Shown in pieces: positions 1-5,681 of a stretch of DNA of 5,681 bases. Made by a program: the position numbers and the translations under genes. The stretch covers positions 1 to 5,681 of the forward strand of contig JAQGLP010000032.1 in the NCBI GenBank assembly GCA_028292835.1. Reading direction: 5' to 3'. Each line of letters starts with the position of its first letter. Positions within the stretch are counted from its first letter, which is position 1. Source of the stretch: Variovorax sp. Its GTDB lineage: Bacteria > Pseudomonadota > Gammaproteobacteria > Burkholderiales > Burkholderiaceae_C. Under the pieces are notes generated by a model. It searched no databases. It saw only the letters and a program-made list of their open reading frames with translations, and was not told the DNA's origin.

Positions 1-610
1 CGATCCGGGCGCCCCAGCTCAGCTCGTCCCAGTTCGACGAGGTCAGGCCGCGCAGCGGGAACCACTGCAACTGGCCGCCGAAGATCACCAGCAGGGCGAC
101 ACCCAGCACGAAGCCGGGAATCGCGTAGCCGACCAGCACCACCAGCGTGGTCAGGAAGTCGAAGCGCGAGCCGGCGCGCACCGCCTTGGCGACGCCGAGC
201 GGCACCGCGATCCCGTAGCTGATGAAGAAGGTCCACAGGCCCAGGCTGATCGACACCGGCATCTTCTCCTTGACCAGCTGCCAGACGTCCTTGTGCTGGT
301 AGAAGCTGGTGCCCAGGTCGAAGCGCGCGAACGATTTCAGCATTTGCCAGAAGCGCTCCACCGGCGGCTTGTCGAAGCCGTAGAGCTGCTTGATCTCCGC
401 GATGCGCTTCTCGTCCAGTCCCTGCCGGCCGCGGTAGCCGGCGCCGGCGCTGGCCGCGCGCTCGCCGCCCGAATCGCGGCCCTGCAGCTGCGCCACCATC
501 TGCTCGACCGGCCCGCCCGGCACGAACTGGATGACGACGAAGGTCAGCAGCAGCACCCCCAGGAGCGTGGGCACCATCAGCAGCAGGCGCTTTGCGATGT
601 AGCTGGCCAT
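1..610 (-). CDS. yejB: YejB-like ABC transporter permease (peptide import), N-terminal part, cut by left edge
   Basis: Inner-membrane permease subunit of a YejABEF-type ABC importer, which takes up oligopeptides (in E. coli also the peptide-nucleotide antibiotic microcin C). The 203 visible residues begin MASYIAKRLL and show a first membrane segment at about residues 9-30 ending in the PGGP turn (31-34), a periplasmic stretch with YGFDKP (77-82), then membrane segments at about 119-140 and 153-178, followed by FPLRGL (184-189). The SRFD, GYAIP and FPLRGL blocks match E. coli YejB in order, as I recall that protein (about 364 residues), so a little over half is present. The EAA loop that contacts the ATPase lies beyond the edge. 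The start is 3 nt after the yejA stop and has no visible Shine-Dalgarno sequence, which suggests translation coupled to yejA. Downstream genes are expected to be yejE and yejF (inference). Confidence 0.93.
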   Translation of the reverse strand, partial: MASYIAKRLLLMVPTLLGVLLLTFVVIQFVPGGPVEQMVAQLQGRDSGGERAASAGAGYRGRQGLDEKRIAEIKQLYGFDKPPVERFWQMLKSFARFDLGTSFYQHKDVWQLVKEKMPVSISLGLWTFFISYGIAVPLGVAKAVRAGSRFDFLTTLVVLVGYAIPGFVLGVALLVIFGGQLQWFPLRGLTSSNWDELSWGARI

Positions 611-613
611 GGA

Positions 614-2410
614 TTATTTGTTGCCGGGCGACGCCCACCAGGTGCTCATGGCCCAGGTGTCGGGCTGGTAGTAAGGCGGAACGACCGGCGGCAGCACGAA
701 GGGCCGGGGCCGGTAGCCGATCAGGAAGGCGTCGCCATAGTACTGCGGCACCGAGTAATGACCCTGCGACAGCACCCGGTCGAGCGCGCGCACGGCGGCG
801 CCGAGCTCGGGCCGCGTGGTGGCGCCGACCACCTTCTGCAGCAAGGCATCGACGGCCGGGTCGGCGATGCCCCAGATGTTGGACGAGCCTTTCGTGGCCG
901 CCGCCCTGGAGCCGAACAGCTCCAGCAGCTCGCCGCCCGGCGCCGTGCTGCCGGGCAGGCGCACTGTGGTCATCTCGAAGTCGAAGTTTTCCATGCGCTG
1001 CTGCGCCAGCGAGAAATCGACGGTGCGGAAATTCATCTGGATGCCGAGCTTTTGCAGCGCCGTCTGGAACGGCGTCGCCACGCGGATCAGCGAGGGCTGG
1101 TCGTTCAGGAACTCGATGGTGAAGGCCTCGCCCCGGGCATTGCGCAGCGCGCCGTCGCGGTACGTCCAGCCGGCCTCGGCCAGCAGCGTGCGCGCCTTGC
1201 GCAGGTTCTCGCGCAGGCTCTCAGGCGGCGCGGTGCTGGGCGAGACGGCGGCCGGGCCGAACACCTCGGGCCGCAGCCGGGCGCGCAGGGGCTCCAGCAG
1301 CGCCAGCTCGTCGGGCTTGGGCAGGCCCTCGGCATGGAACTCGCTGTTCGGAAAATAGCCCTCCACGCGCTTGTAGAGGCCGTAGAACAGCTGCTTGTTG
1401 AGCCACTCGAAATCCATCGCCAGCCCGATCGCCCGGCGCACGCGGAGGTCCTGGAACTTCGGATTGCGCAGGTTGAACACGTAGCCCTGGAAGTCGCCTG
1501 GGTTGCGGTTGGGAAAGGCTTGCTTCCTGATCTCGCCCGAGGTGAACTGCCGGCCGGTGTACTGGCGCGCCCAGTTGCGCGACGTGAACTCGCGCATGAA
1601 GTCGTATTCGCCGGCCTTCAGGCCCTCGAATTTCGAGGTGTCGTCCAGGTAGATCTTGAAGGTGACGCGGTCGAAGTTGAAGTGGCCGCGGCGCGCCGGG
1701 AGTTCGGCGCCCCAGTAGCCGGGATCGCGCATGTAGGTGATGTCGCGGCCCATGCGCGGGCTGCCGATCTTGTACGGGCCGGAGGCGATCGGCGGCTCGG
1801 TCGTCACCTCGTCGAACGGCTTGCCGGCGCCCCAGGCGCGGCTGAACACCGCCATGCCGCCCACCACCAGCGGCAGCTCGCGGTTCGCCCGGGCGAAGTC
1901 GAAGCGCACCGTGCGCTCGCCCAGCACCGTGACGCCCTTCACTTCCGCGTAGAGGGTGCGGAACTGCGGCGCCGCCAGCTTGCCGTTGAGCGTGTCGAAC
2001 GAATGCGCCACGTCGGCCGCCAGCACCGGCGAGCCGTCGTTGAAGCGGGCGTTGGCCCGGATGCGAAACGTTGCCGACAGCCGGTCTGGCGCGACCTCGA
2101 CATCCTCGGCCAACAGGCCGTAAGCGGTGGTCGGCTCCTCGGAATTGCCGACCAACAGACTCTCGAACATGAGCGCGCCCAGGCCGTAGGGCGCCGTTCC
2201 CTTCAGCGTGAACGGGTTGAACTTGTCGAAGTTGGTGGGGCGCGTCGGCGGCACCATGCGGATCTCGCCGCCCTTGGGCGCGGCCGGGTTCACATAGCTG
2301 AAATGGGTGAAGCCGGGCGGGTACTTGACGTCCCCGAACTGCGCGTAGGCAGGGGCGGCCCACGAGGGAGCCGCCAAGACAACCATCACAGAAAACAACC
2401 AACCTCGCAT
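614..2410 (-). CDS. yejA: YejA-like periplasmic peptide-binding protein of ABC transporter (SBP family 5)
   Basis: Extracellular solute-binding protein, family 5, that captures peptides in the periplasm and passes them to the YejB/YejE permease. It has 598 residues, close to E. coli YejA (about 600). Residues 1-23 form a signal peptide (MRGWLF, a hydrophobic core, then AYA before Q24), and the mature protein opens with the YejA-typical FGDVKYPPGF and YVNPAAPKGG blocks. Near the C-terminus come SRAAATKGSSN, then DPAVDALL and SVPQYY, all family-typical. The open frame extends 29 codons further upstream to 2497, inside fabI, but only the start at 2410 puts the signal peptide at the N-terminus, so I chose it. 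No good Shine-Dalgarno sequence precedes that start. First gene of an operon with yejB (3 nt gap); divergent from fabI. The bound ligand cannot be deduced from the sequence; short peptides are inferred from the family. Confidence 0.94.
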   Translation of the reverse strand: MRGWLFSVMVVLAAPSWAAPAYAQFGDVKYPPGFTHFSYVNPAAPKGGEIRMVPPTRPTNFDKFNPFTLKGTAPYGLGALMFESLLVGNSEEPTTAYGLLAEDVEVAPDRLSATFRIRANARFNDGSPVLAADVAHSFDTLNGKLAAPQFRTLYAEVKGVTVLGERTVRFDFARANRELPLVVGGMAVFSRAWGAGKPFDEVTTEPPIASGPYKIGSPRMGRDITYMRDPGYWGAELPARRGHFNFDRVTFKIYLDDTSKFEGLKAGEYDFMREFTSRNWARQYTGRQFTSGEIRKQAFPNRNPGDFQGYVFNLRNPKFQDLRVRRAIGLAMDFEWLNKQLFYGLYKRVEGYFPNSEFHAEGLPKPDELALLEPLRARLRPEVFGPAAVSPSTAPPESLRENLRKARTLLAEAGWTYRDGALRNARGEAFTIEFLNDQPSLIRVATPFQTALQKLGIQMNFRTVDFSLAQQRMENFDFEMTTVRLPGSTAPGGELLELFGSRAAATKGSSNIWGIADPAVDALLQKVVGATTRPELGAAVRALDRVLSQGHYSVPQYYGDAFLIGYRPRPFVLPPVVPPYYQPDTWAMSTWWASPGNK

Positions 2411-2412
2411 GC

Positions 2413-2418
2413 GAGAAT
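2413..2418 (+). promoter_or_regulatory. Weak candidate extended -10 element for fabI
   Basis: GAGAAT matches TATAAT at 4 of 6 positions and is preceded by TG at 2410-2411 with one base between, the layout of an extended -10 site. It would start transcription around 2425, leaving a leader of roughly 20-25 nt with the fabI ribosome site inside. No convincing -35 hexamer stands about 17 bp upstream. It directly abuts the divergent yejA start codon (2408-2410), so the two genes would compete for the same DNA. This is a suggestion from position and a partial match only. Confidence 0.2.
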
Positions 2419-2435
2419 TCTGCCCAAGATTTTTC

Positions 2436-2440
2436 AGAGG
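2436..2440 (+). promoter_or_regulatory. Ribosome binding site of fabI
   Basis: AGAGG lies 7 nt before the ATG at 2448. It decides the start: the same frame is open back to an ATG at 2409, but that longer version adds 13 residues not found in FabI proteins, and the MGFL start at 2448 coincides with the N-terminus of E. coli FabI. Confidence 0.75.
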
Positions 2441-2447
2441 CAATTCA

Positions 2448-3242
2448 ATGGGCTTTCTCACCGGCAAGAAACTGCTGATCACGGGTGTCTTGAGCAACCG
2501 CTCGATCGCCTACGGCATTGCGCGTGCCTGCCATCAGCAGGGGGCCGAACTCGCCTTCAGCTACGTCGGCGAGCGCTTCAAGGACCGCATCACCGAGTTC
2601 GCGGCCGACTTCGGCTCCCAGCTGATCTTCGACAGCGACGTCGGCGACGACGCGCTGATCGATCGGCTCTTCGCCGACCTGTCGCAAACCTGGCCGAAAT
2701 TCGACGGCTTCGTGCACAGCATCGGCTTCGCGCCGCGCGAGGCGATCGCGGGCGACTTCCTGGAGGGCCTGTCGCGCGAAAGCTTCAAGATCGCGCACGA
2801 CATCAGCGCCTACAGCTTCCCGGCGATGGCCAAGGCGGCCCTGCCCCACCTGAACGACAAGTCCGCGCTGCTCACCCTGACCTACCTGGGCGCGCTGCGC
2901 ACGGTGCCCAACTACAACATCATGGGGCTGGCCAAGGCGTCGCTCGAGGCCTCGGTGCGCTACCTGGCCGAGTCGCTCGGGCCCCGAGGCATGCGCGTCA
3001 ACGGCATCAGCGCCGGACCGATCAAGACGCTGGCGGCCAGCGGCATCAAGGATTTCGGCAAGCTGCTGGGCATGGTGGCCGCTGCCGCGCCGTTGCGGCG
3101 CAACGTGACCATCGAGGACGTGGGCAACGTCGCCGCCTTCCTGCTGAGCGACCTGGCCGGCGGCGTGACGGCCGAGATCACCTACGTGGACGGTGGCTTC
3201 AGCCACACGGCCGGCATCGCGCGCGACGGCCTCGGCGCCTGA
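2448..3242 (+). CDS. fabI: Enoyl-[acyl-carrier-protein] reductase (NADH), FabI
   Basis: Cytoplasmic enzyme that reduces the trans-2-enoyl-ACP double bond with NADH, the last step of each elongation cycle in type II fatty-acid synthesis. It has 264 residues against 262 in E. coli FabI and aligns almost without gaps. The Rossmann nucleotide loop GVLSNRSIAYGIA starts at residue 13. The block KFDGFVHSIGFAP is at 84-96. The catalytic Tyr146, Tyr156 and Lys163 fall at exactly the E. coli numbers, within TLTYLGA and PNYNIMGLAKAS. ISAGPIKTLAASGIKDF (187-203) covers the substrate-binding loop, and VDGGFS lies near the end. Gly93, Met159 and Phe203, positions where changes give triclosan resistance in E. 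coli, carry the sensitive residues, so a triclosan-sensitive enzyme is inferred. Divergent from yejA with a 37 bp gap; the DNA ligase gene follows on the same strand after 87 bp. Confidence 0.98.
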   Translation: MGFLTGKKLLITGVLSNRSIAYGIARACHQQGAELAFSYVGERFKDRITEFAADFGSQLIFDSDVGDDALIDRLFADLSQTWPKFDGFVHSIGFAPREAIAGDFLEGLSRESFKIAHDISAYSFPAMAKAALPHLNDKSALLTLTYLGALRTVPNYNIMGLAKASLEASVRYLAESLGPRGMRVNGISAGPIKTLAASGIKDFGKLLGMVAAAAPLRRNVTIEDVGNVAAFLLSDLAGGVTAEITYVDGGFSHTAGIARDGLGA

Positions 3243-3296
3243 GGCCGGCATTCCGAACCAAACCGACCTTCCGCGCTCGCCAACAGGTCTTCTCCC

Positions 3297-3313
3297 GCTA
3301 TCATTTCAATAGC
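3297..3313. repeat. Short AT-rich inverted repeat between fabI and the ligase gene
   Basis: GCTAT, 7 bases, ATAGC: perfect 5-bp arms in an AT-rich patch that stands out from the GC-rich surroundings. It resembles, from memory, the GCTAT-N-ATAGC small palindromes scattered through intergenic regions of Comamonadaceae genomes; I cannot verify that here. The same bases contain TATCAT (3299-3304), 5 of 6 to a -10 box, 26 bp before the ligase start, but no -35 fits, so it might instead be promoter DNA for the ligase gene. It is not followed by a T-run and so does not look like a terminator. Confidence 0.35.
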
Positions 3314-3329
3314 AAAACCCGGGCAGTTC

Positions 3330-4196
3330 ATGCACCGCCGACACCTTCTCTCGCTGCTGACGCTGGCCGCGCTGGGACCCCTGGCCCGGCGCGACGCGCT
3401 GGCGCTTGCGGGCAAAGCCCCCCCACTGATGCTGGCCGAGGTCTACCGCCCGAACAGCGTGCCGCTGGACGATTACTGGGTCAGCGAGAAGTACGACGGC
3501 GTGCGCGGCTACTGGGACGGCCACCAGCTCTGGACGCGGGGCGGCGAGCACATCGCGGCGCCCGCCTGGTTCACGGCGCCGCTGCCGGCCCTGCCCCTCG
3601 ATGGCGAACTCTGGAGCGGCCGCGGCCGCTTCAACGAAGCCCTGTCCAAGGTGCGCAGCCAGGTGTCGAGCGATGGCGCCTGGGTCCAGATGCATTTCAT
3701 GGTGTTCGACCTGCCGACGCGCCCGGGCGATTTCACCAGCCGGCTGGCCATGCTGCAAAAGCTGCTGCCCATCACCGATGCGCCCTGGGTCGTTGCGGTG
3801 CCGCAGCAGCGTGCGACGACGCACGCCGCGCTGCAGGCCTTGCTCGACAAGACCGTGAGCATGGGCGGCGAAGGCCTGATGCTGCACCGCGGCGCGTCGC
3901 TCTACCGGGCCGAGCGCAACGCGGACCTGCTCAAGTTCAAGCCCTACGACGACGCCGAGGCCCGCGTGGTCGGCCATGTTCCCGGCCGAGGCAAGCATGC
4001 GGGCCGGCTCGGCGCGCTGGAGGTCGAGACGCCCGAGGGCCGGCGCTTTCGCTTGGGCAGCGGCCTGACCGACGCGCAACGCGAGCACCCGCCGGCCATC
4101 GGCAGTTGGGTGACCTACCGCTACAACGGAAAAAACCCCGGCGGTGTGCCGAGGTTTGCGCGCTTCATGCGGATGCGGGACGACGAGCCGTCCTGA
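3330..4196 (+). CDS. Exported ATP-dependent DNA ligase, Lig E type
   Basis: Minimal ATP-dependent DNA ligase that seals nicks through an enzyme-AMP intermediate. It has 288 residues. Adenylation domain: motif I K54-YDGVR with the lysine that takes AMP, motif Ia TRGGEH (69-74), motif III DGELWSGRG (91-99), motif IIIa MVFDLP (124-129), motif IV EGLMLHR (181-187), motif V LLKFKPYDD (200-208). An OB-fold of about 80 residues ends the protein; there are no extra DNA-binding domains, as in Lig E. Residues 1-27 look like an export signal: MHRRH, a leucine-rich core, and ALA before G28. The RR-H-L-L order resembles a twin-arginine (Tat) signal, though Sec export is also possible. Lig E proteins are known to be periplasmic and have been linked to DNA uptake or extracellular DNA. 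No clear Shine-Dalgarno precedes 3330; the next ATG (codon 34) would remove the signal. Not LigA, the NAD-dependent replicative ligase. Confidence 0.92.
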   Translation: MHRRHLLSLLTLAALGPLARRDALALAGKAPPLMLAEVYRPNSVPLDDYWVSEKYDGVRGYWDGHQLWTRGGEHIAAPAWFTAPLPALPLDGELWSGRGRFNEALSKVRSQVSSDGAWVQMHFMVFDLPTRPGDFTSRLAMLQKLLPITDAPWVVAVPQQRATTHAALQALLDKTVSMGGEGLMLHRGASLYRAERNADLLKFKPYDDAEARVVGHVPGRGKHAGRLGALEVETPEGRRFRLGSGLTDAQREHPPAIGSWVTYRYNGKNPGGVPRFARFMRMRDDEPS

Positions 4197-4230
4197 GGCG
4201 CGCCTCCCGTCGAGCTGGAGCCGGCCTGGC

Positions 4231-4788
4231 TTACTTGGGCAGCAGCACCTTGTCGACCACGTGGATCACGCCGTTCGACTGGATCACGTCGGGGGTCGTT
4301 ACCGTGGCCGTGCCGCCCTTCTCGTCGGTGACCGTGACCTTGCCGCCACTGGCCTTGGCCACCAGCGTGCCGCCGGCGACCGTCTTGAGCGAGGCCATGC
4401 CTTTGCCGTCCTTGATCTTTTGCGTCAGCGCCGCCGCGTCGAGCTTGCCCGGCACGACGTGGTAGGTCAGGATGCCCGTCAGCGTCGCCTTGTTCTCGGG
4501 CTTGAGCAGCGTGTCGACGGTGCCCGCGGGCAGCGCCGCGAAGGCCTCGTTGGTCGGCGCGAACACCGTGAACGGGCCCGGGCCCTTGAGCGTGTCGACC
4601 AGCCCCGCGGCCTTGACGGCGGCCACTAGCGTGGTGTGGTCCTTCGAGTTGACGGCGTTGTCGATGATGTCCTTGGTCGGGTACATCGGCGCGCCGCCGA
4701 CCATCACCTGCGCGACGGCGGAGACGGCGCCCGCGGCCATGGCCACGGCGAGGGCGATGGACGCGAAACGGTGGAATTTGCTTTGCAT
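4231..4788 (-). CDS. Secreted fasciclin (FAS1) domain protein
   Basis: Small exported protein with one FAS1 domain, a fold associated with cell-surface adhesion and found in many bacteria; the exact role here is unknown. It has 185 residues. Residues 1-27 are a signal peptide (MQSKFHR, an alanine-rich core, AVA before Q27). The FAS1 domain covers about 38-185, with the first conserved block GPFTVFAPTNEAFAALP (71-87), the central YHVVPG (109-114), and the last block NGVIHVVDKVLLP (172-184) at the very end. No lipobox cysteine and no membrane anchor, so it is expected to be soluble in the periplasm or secreted. The frame stays open upstream to 4938, but the strong ribosome site and the signal peptide fix the start at 4788. 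Convergent with the ligase gene (34 bp gap); the decarboxylase gene lies upstream on the same strand after 127 bp, so it probably has its own promoter (inference). Confidence 0.94.
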   Translation of the reverse strand: MQSKFHRFASIALAVAMAAGAVSAVAQVMVGGAPMYPTKDIIDNAVNSKDHTTLVAAVKAAGLVDTLKGPGPFTVFAPTNEAFAALPAGTVDTLLKPENKATLTGILTYHVVPGKLDAAALTQKIKDGKGMASLKTVAGGTLVAKASGGKVTVTDEKGGTATVTTPDVIQSNGVIHVVDKVLLPK

Positions 4789-4794
4789 GAAAGG

Positions 4795-4799
4795 CTCCT
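4795..4799 (-). promoter_or_regulatory. Ribosome binding site of the fasciclin gene
   Basis: On the minus strand AGGAG lies 6 nt before the ATG at 4788. It is the strongest Shine-Dalgarno match in the window and settles the start against the longer open frame reaching 4938. The hairpin at 4804-4839 ends only a few bases upstream. Confidence 0.8.
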
Positions 4800-4803
4800 G
4801 ATC

Positions 4804-4839
4804 GAGTGGACCGTCGCGAAATGCGCGACGGTTGCACTC
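4804..4839 (-). promoter_or_regulatory. Strong hairpin in the leader of the fasciclin gene
   Basis: Arms CCGTCGCG (4811-4818) and CGCGACGG (4824-4831) are perfectly complementary around a 5-base loop. One more A-T pair follows (4810/4832), then a small internal loop, then a second perfect 5-bp stem GAGTG/CACTC (4804-4808 with 4835-4839). That gives 14 pairs in 36 bases. No T-run follows on either strand, so it is not a standard intrinsic terminator. Its place between the decarboxylase stop and the fasciclin ribosome site suggests a 5'-UTR structure affecting mRNA stability or translation, or a protein-binding palindrome. A factor-dependent or atypical terminator for the decarboxylase transcript remains possible. 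Confidence 0.6.
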
Positions 4840-4863
4840 AATACGGCAGCCCCATGAAAACGG

Positions 4864-4885
4864 ATTCAACCCGGGAGCATTCAAC
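4864..4885. repeat. Direct repeat ATTCAAC x2 upstream of the fasciclin gene
   Basis: ATTCAAC occurs at 4864-4870 and again at 4879-4885, a 15-bp period (GTTGAAT-N8-GTTGAAT read on the minus strand, toward the fasciclin gene). TTGAAT within each copy resembles a -35 box. TTTCAT on the minus strand (4855-4860) could be a -10, but the spacing to either copy is off. It could equally be a tandem regulator-binding site or chance. It sits about 76-97 bp before the fasciclin start. Confidence 0.3.
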
Positions 4886-4915
4886 ACGCCGGGCGGCATT
4901 TGCCCAGGACGCTCA

Positions 4916-5681
4916 TCAGGCCCGCGCGATCTCCACATCGACGGCCATCAGCACCAGCGGCTCCTCGGCGCTGGCCGATGGCGCCCTGCTGGCAACCGGC
5001 TGCCGTGCCACGCAGTCCGCGTAGTAGCGCTTCTTGCCGCTTTCGTCGAAGCGCGCCACCAGGCCGTGGATGTCGGTCTCGAAGCCCGGGCACTCGGTGT
5101 TGAACTCGCGGGCGAACTTCAGGTAGTCGACGATCTTCTTGTTGAACACCTCGCCCGGGATCAGGAGCGGGATGCCCGGCGGGTACGGCGTGATCAGGCT
5201 GGTGGTGATGCGGCCTTCCAGCTGGTCGATCTCCACGCGCTCGGTCTTCCGGTGCGCGATGTGGGCGAAGGCGTCGCTCGGCTTCATGGCCGGAGTCAGG
5301 TCGCTCAGGTACATCTCGGTGGTCAGGCGCGCCACGTCGTGCCGCGCATAGAGCTGGTGCACGTGCTGGCACAGGTCGCGCAGCCCCAGGCGCTCGTAGC
5401 GCGGGTGCAGCTTGCAGAACTCCGGCAGGATCCGCCACATCGGCTGGTTGCGCGCGTAGTCGTCCTTGAACTGCTGCAGCGCCGTCAGGAGCGTGTTCCA
5501 GCGGCCCTTGGTGATGCCGATGGTGAACATGATGAAGAAGCTGTAGAGCCCGGTCTTCTCCACGATCACGCCGTGCTCGGCCAGGAACTTGGTCACGATG
5601 CTGGCCGGGATGCCGGTCTCGGCGAATTTGCCCTCCAGGTCGAGCCCGGGTGTCACGACGGTCGACTTGATCGGGTCGAGC
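4916..5681 (-). CDS. Orn/Lys/Arg decarboxylase (PLP-dependent, fold type I), C-terminal part, cut by right edge
   Basis: C-terminal third of a cytoplasmic pyridoxal-phosphate amino-acid decarboxylase that makes a diamine or agmatine from lysine, ornithine or arginine, a reaction used in polyamine synthesis or acid resistance. The visible 254 residues start LDPIKSTVVTPG, continue with GIPASIV (23-29), VEKTGLYS (40-47), FTIGITKGRWNTL (52-64), PYPPGIPLLIPGE (165-177) and PGFETDIHG (198-206), all in family order. The PLP-binding lysine and N-terminal domain lie beyond the edge. The ITKGRW stretch is closer to E. coli arginine decarboxylase AdiA, whereas EKTGLY recalls lysine decarboxylases, so the substrate is left open. 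A tail of about 30 residues rich in Ala and Ser (from about 226) goes beyond the last conserved block. A GTG at 5656 is not the real start, since the conserved frame runs upstream of it. Confidence 0.93.
   Translation of the reverse strand, partial: LDPIKSTVVTPGLDLEGKFAETGIPASIVTKFLAEHGVIVEKTGLYSFFIMFTIGITKGRWNTLLTALQQFKDDYARNQPMWRILPEFCKLHPRYERLGLRDLCQHVHQLYARHDVARLTTEMYLSDLTPAMKPSDAFAHIAHRKTERVEIDQLEGRITTSLITPYPPGIPLLIPGEVFNKKIVDYLKFAREFNTECPGFETDIHGLVARFDESGKKRYYADCVARQPVASRAPSASAEEPLVLMAVDVEIARA

Noticed and set aside
2409..2447. Longer fabI start adding 13 residues
   Set aside because: The MGFL start at 2448 matches E. coli FabI and has a well-placed AGAGG; the extension would overlap the yejA start codon.
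2445..3251. A 268-codon open frame antisense to fabI
   Set aside because: Fully covered by a highly conserved enzyme on the other strand; the translation is low-complexity Val/Ala/Arg/Gly-rich and resembles nothing I know.
4197..4230. Possible bidirectional terminator between the convergent ligase and fasciclin genes
   Set aside because: Only CTCC/GGAG-sized arms can be paired and no T-run is present on either strand.
293..4465. A 1390-codon open frame on the plus strand running through yejA, fabI and the ligase region
   Set aside because: It lies antisense to yejB/yejA and the fasciclin gene and out of frame with fabI and the ligase. Its product is Arg/Ala/Gly/His-rich with no recognisable domain. 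Such long open shadow frames are common in GC-rich DNA.
4891..4905. GGGC/GCCC arms after the decarboxylase stop as its terminator
   Set aside because: Only 4 bp with a 7-base loop and no T-run; expected by chance in GC-rich DNA.
4789..4938. Fifty-residue N-terminal extension of the fasciclin protein
   Set aside because: It would bury the signal peptide, cross the hairpin and overlap the end of the decarboxylase gene; a strong ribosome site supports 4788.

Overview
The window is GC-rich and densely coding, with 5 to 127 bp or less between genes. Its gene content (YejAB-type peptide importer, FabI, a small exported ATP-dependent DNA ligase, a fasciclin-domain protein, an Orn/Lys/Arg decarboxylase) points to a betaproteobacterium, most likely Burkholderiales and probably Comamonadaceae. 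That placement rests on overall protein resemblance and base composition, not on a marker gene. Both edge genes are cut off.

Layout, left to right. (1) Positions 1-610, minus strand: the N-terminal 203 residues of a YejB-like ABC permease, running off the left edge. (2) 614-2410, minus strand: complete yejA-like periplasmic substrate-binding protein, 3 nt upstream of yejB, so the two form the start of a yejAB(EF) operon for peptide uptake. (3) 2448-3242, plus strand: complete fabI, NADH-dependent enoyl-ACP reductase, transcribed divergently from yejA across only 37 bp. (4) 3330-4196, plus strand: exported ATP-dependent DNA ligase of the Lig E type, with an N-terminal signal that has a twin-arginine pair. 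(5) 4231-4788, minus strand: small secreted fasciclin (FAS1) domain protein, convergent with the ligase. (6) 4916-5681, minus strand: C-terminal 254 residues of a PLP-dependent Orn/Lys/Arg decarboxylase running off the right edge.

These genes do not form one pathway. They are three units: a peptide importer, a plus-strand pair (fatty-acid synthesis enzyme and envelope DNA ligase) that may or may not be co-transcribed, and two minus-strand genes on the right separated by a 127 bp regulatory-looking gap. That gap holds a strong hairpin next to the fasciclin ribosome binding site and a 7-bp direct repeat. No mobile element, CRISPR, tRNA or rRNA is visible. I see ordinary chromosomal housekeeping and envelope genes rather than a new system. 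The points most worth a second look are the exported ligase, the very tight yejA/fabI divergent junction, and the hairpin leader of the fasciclin gene.
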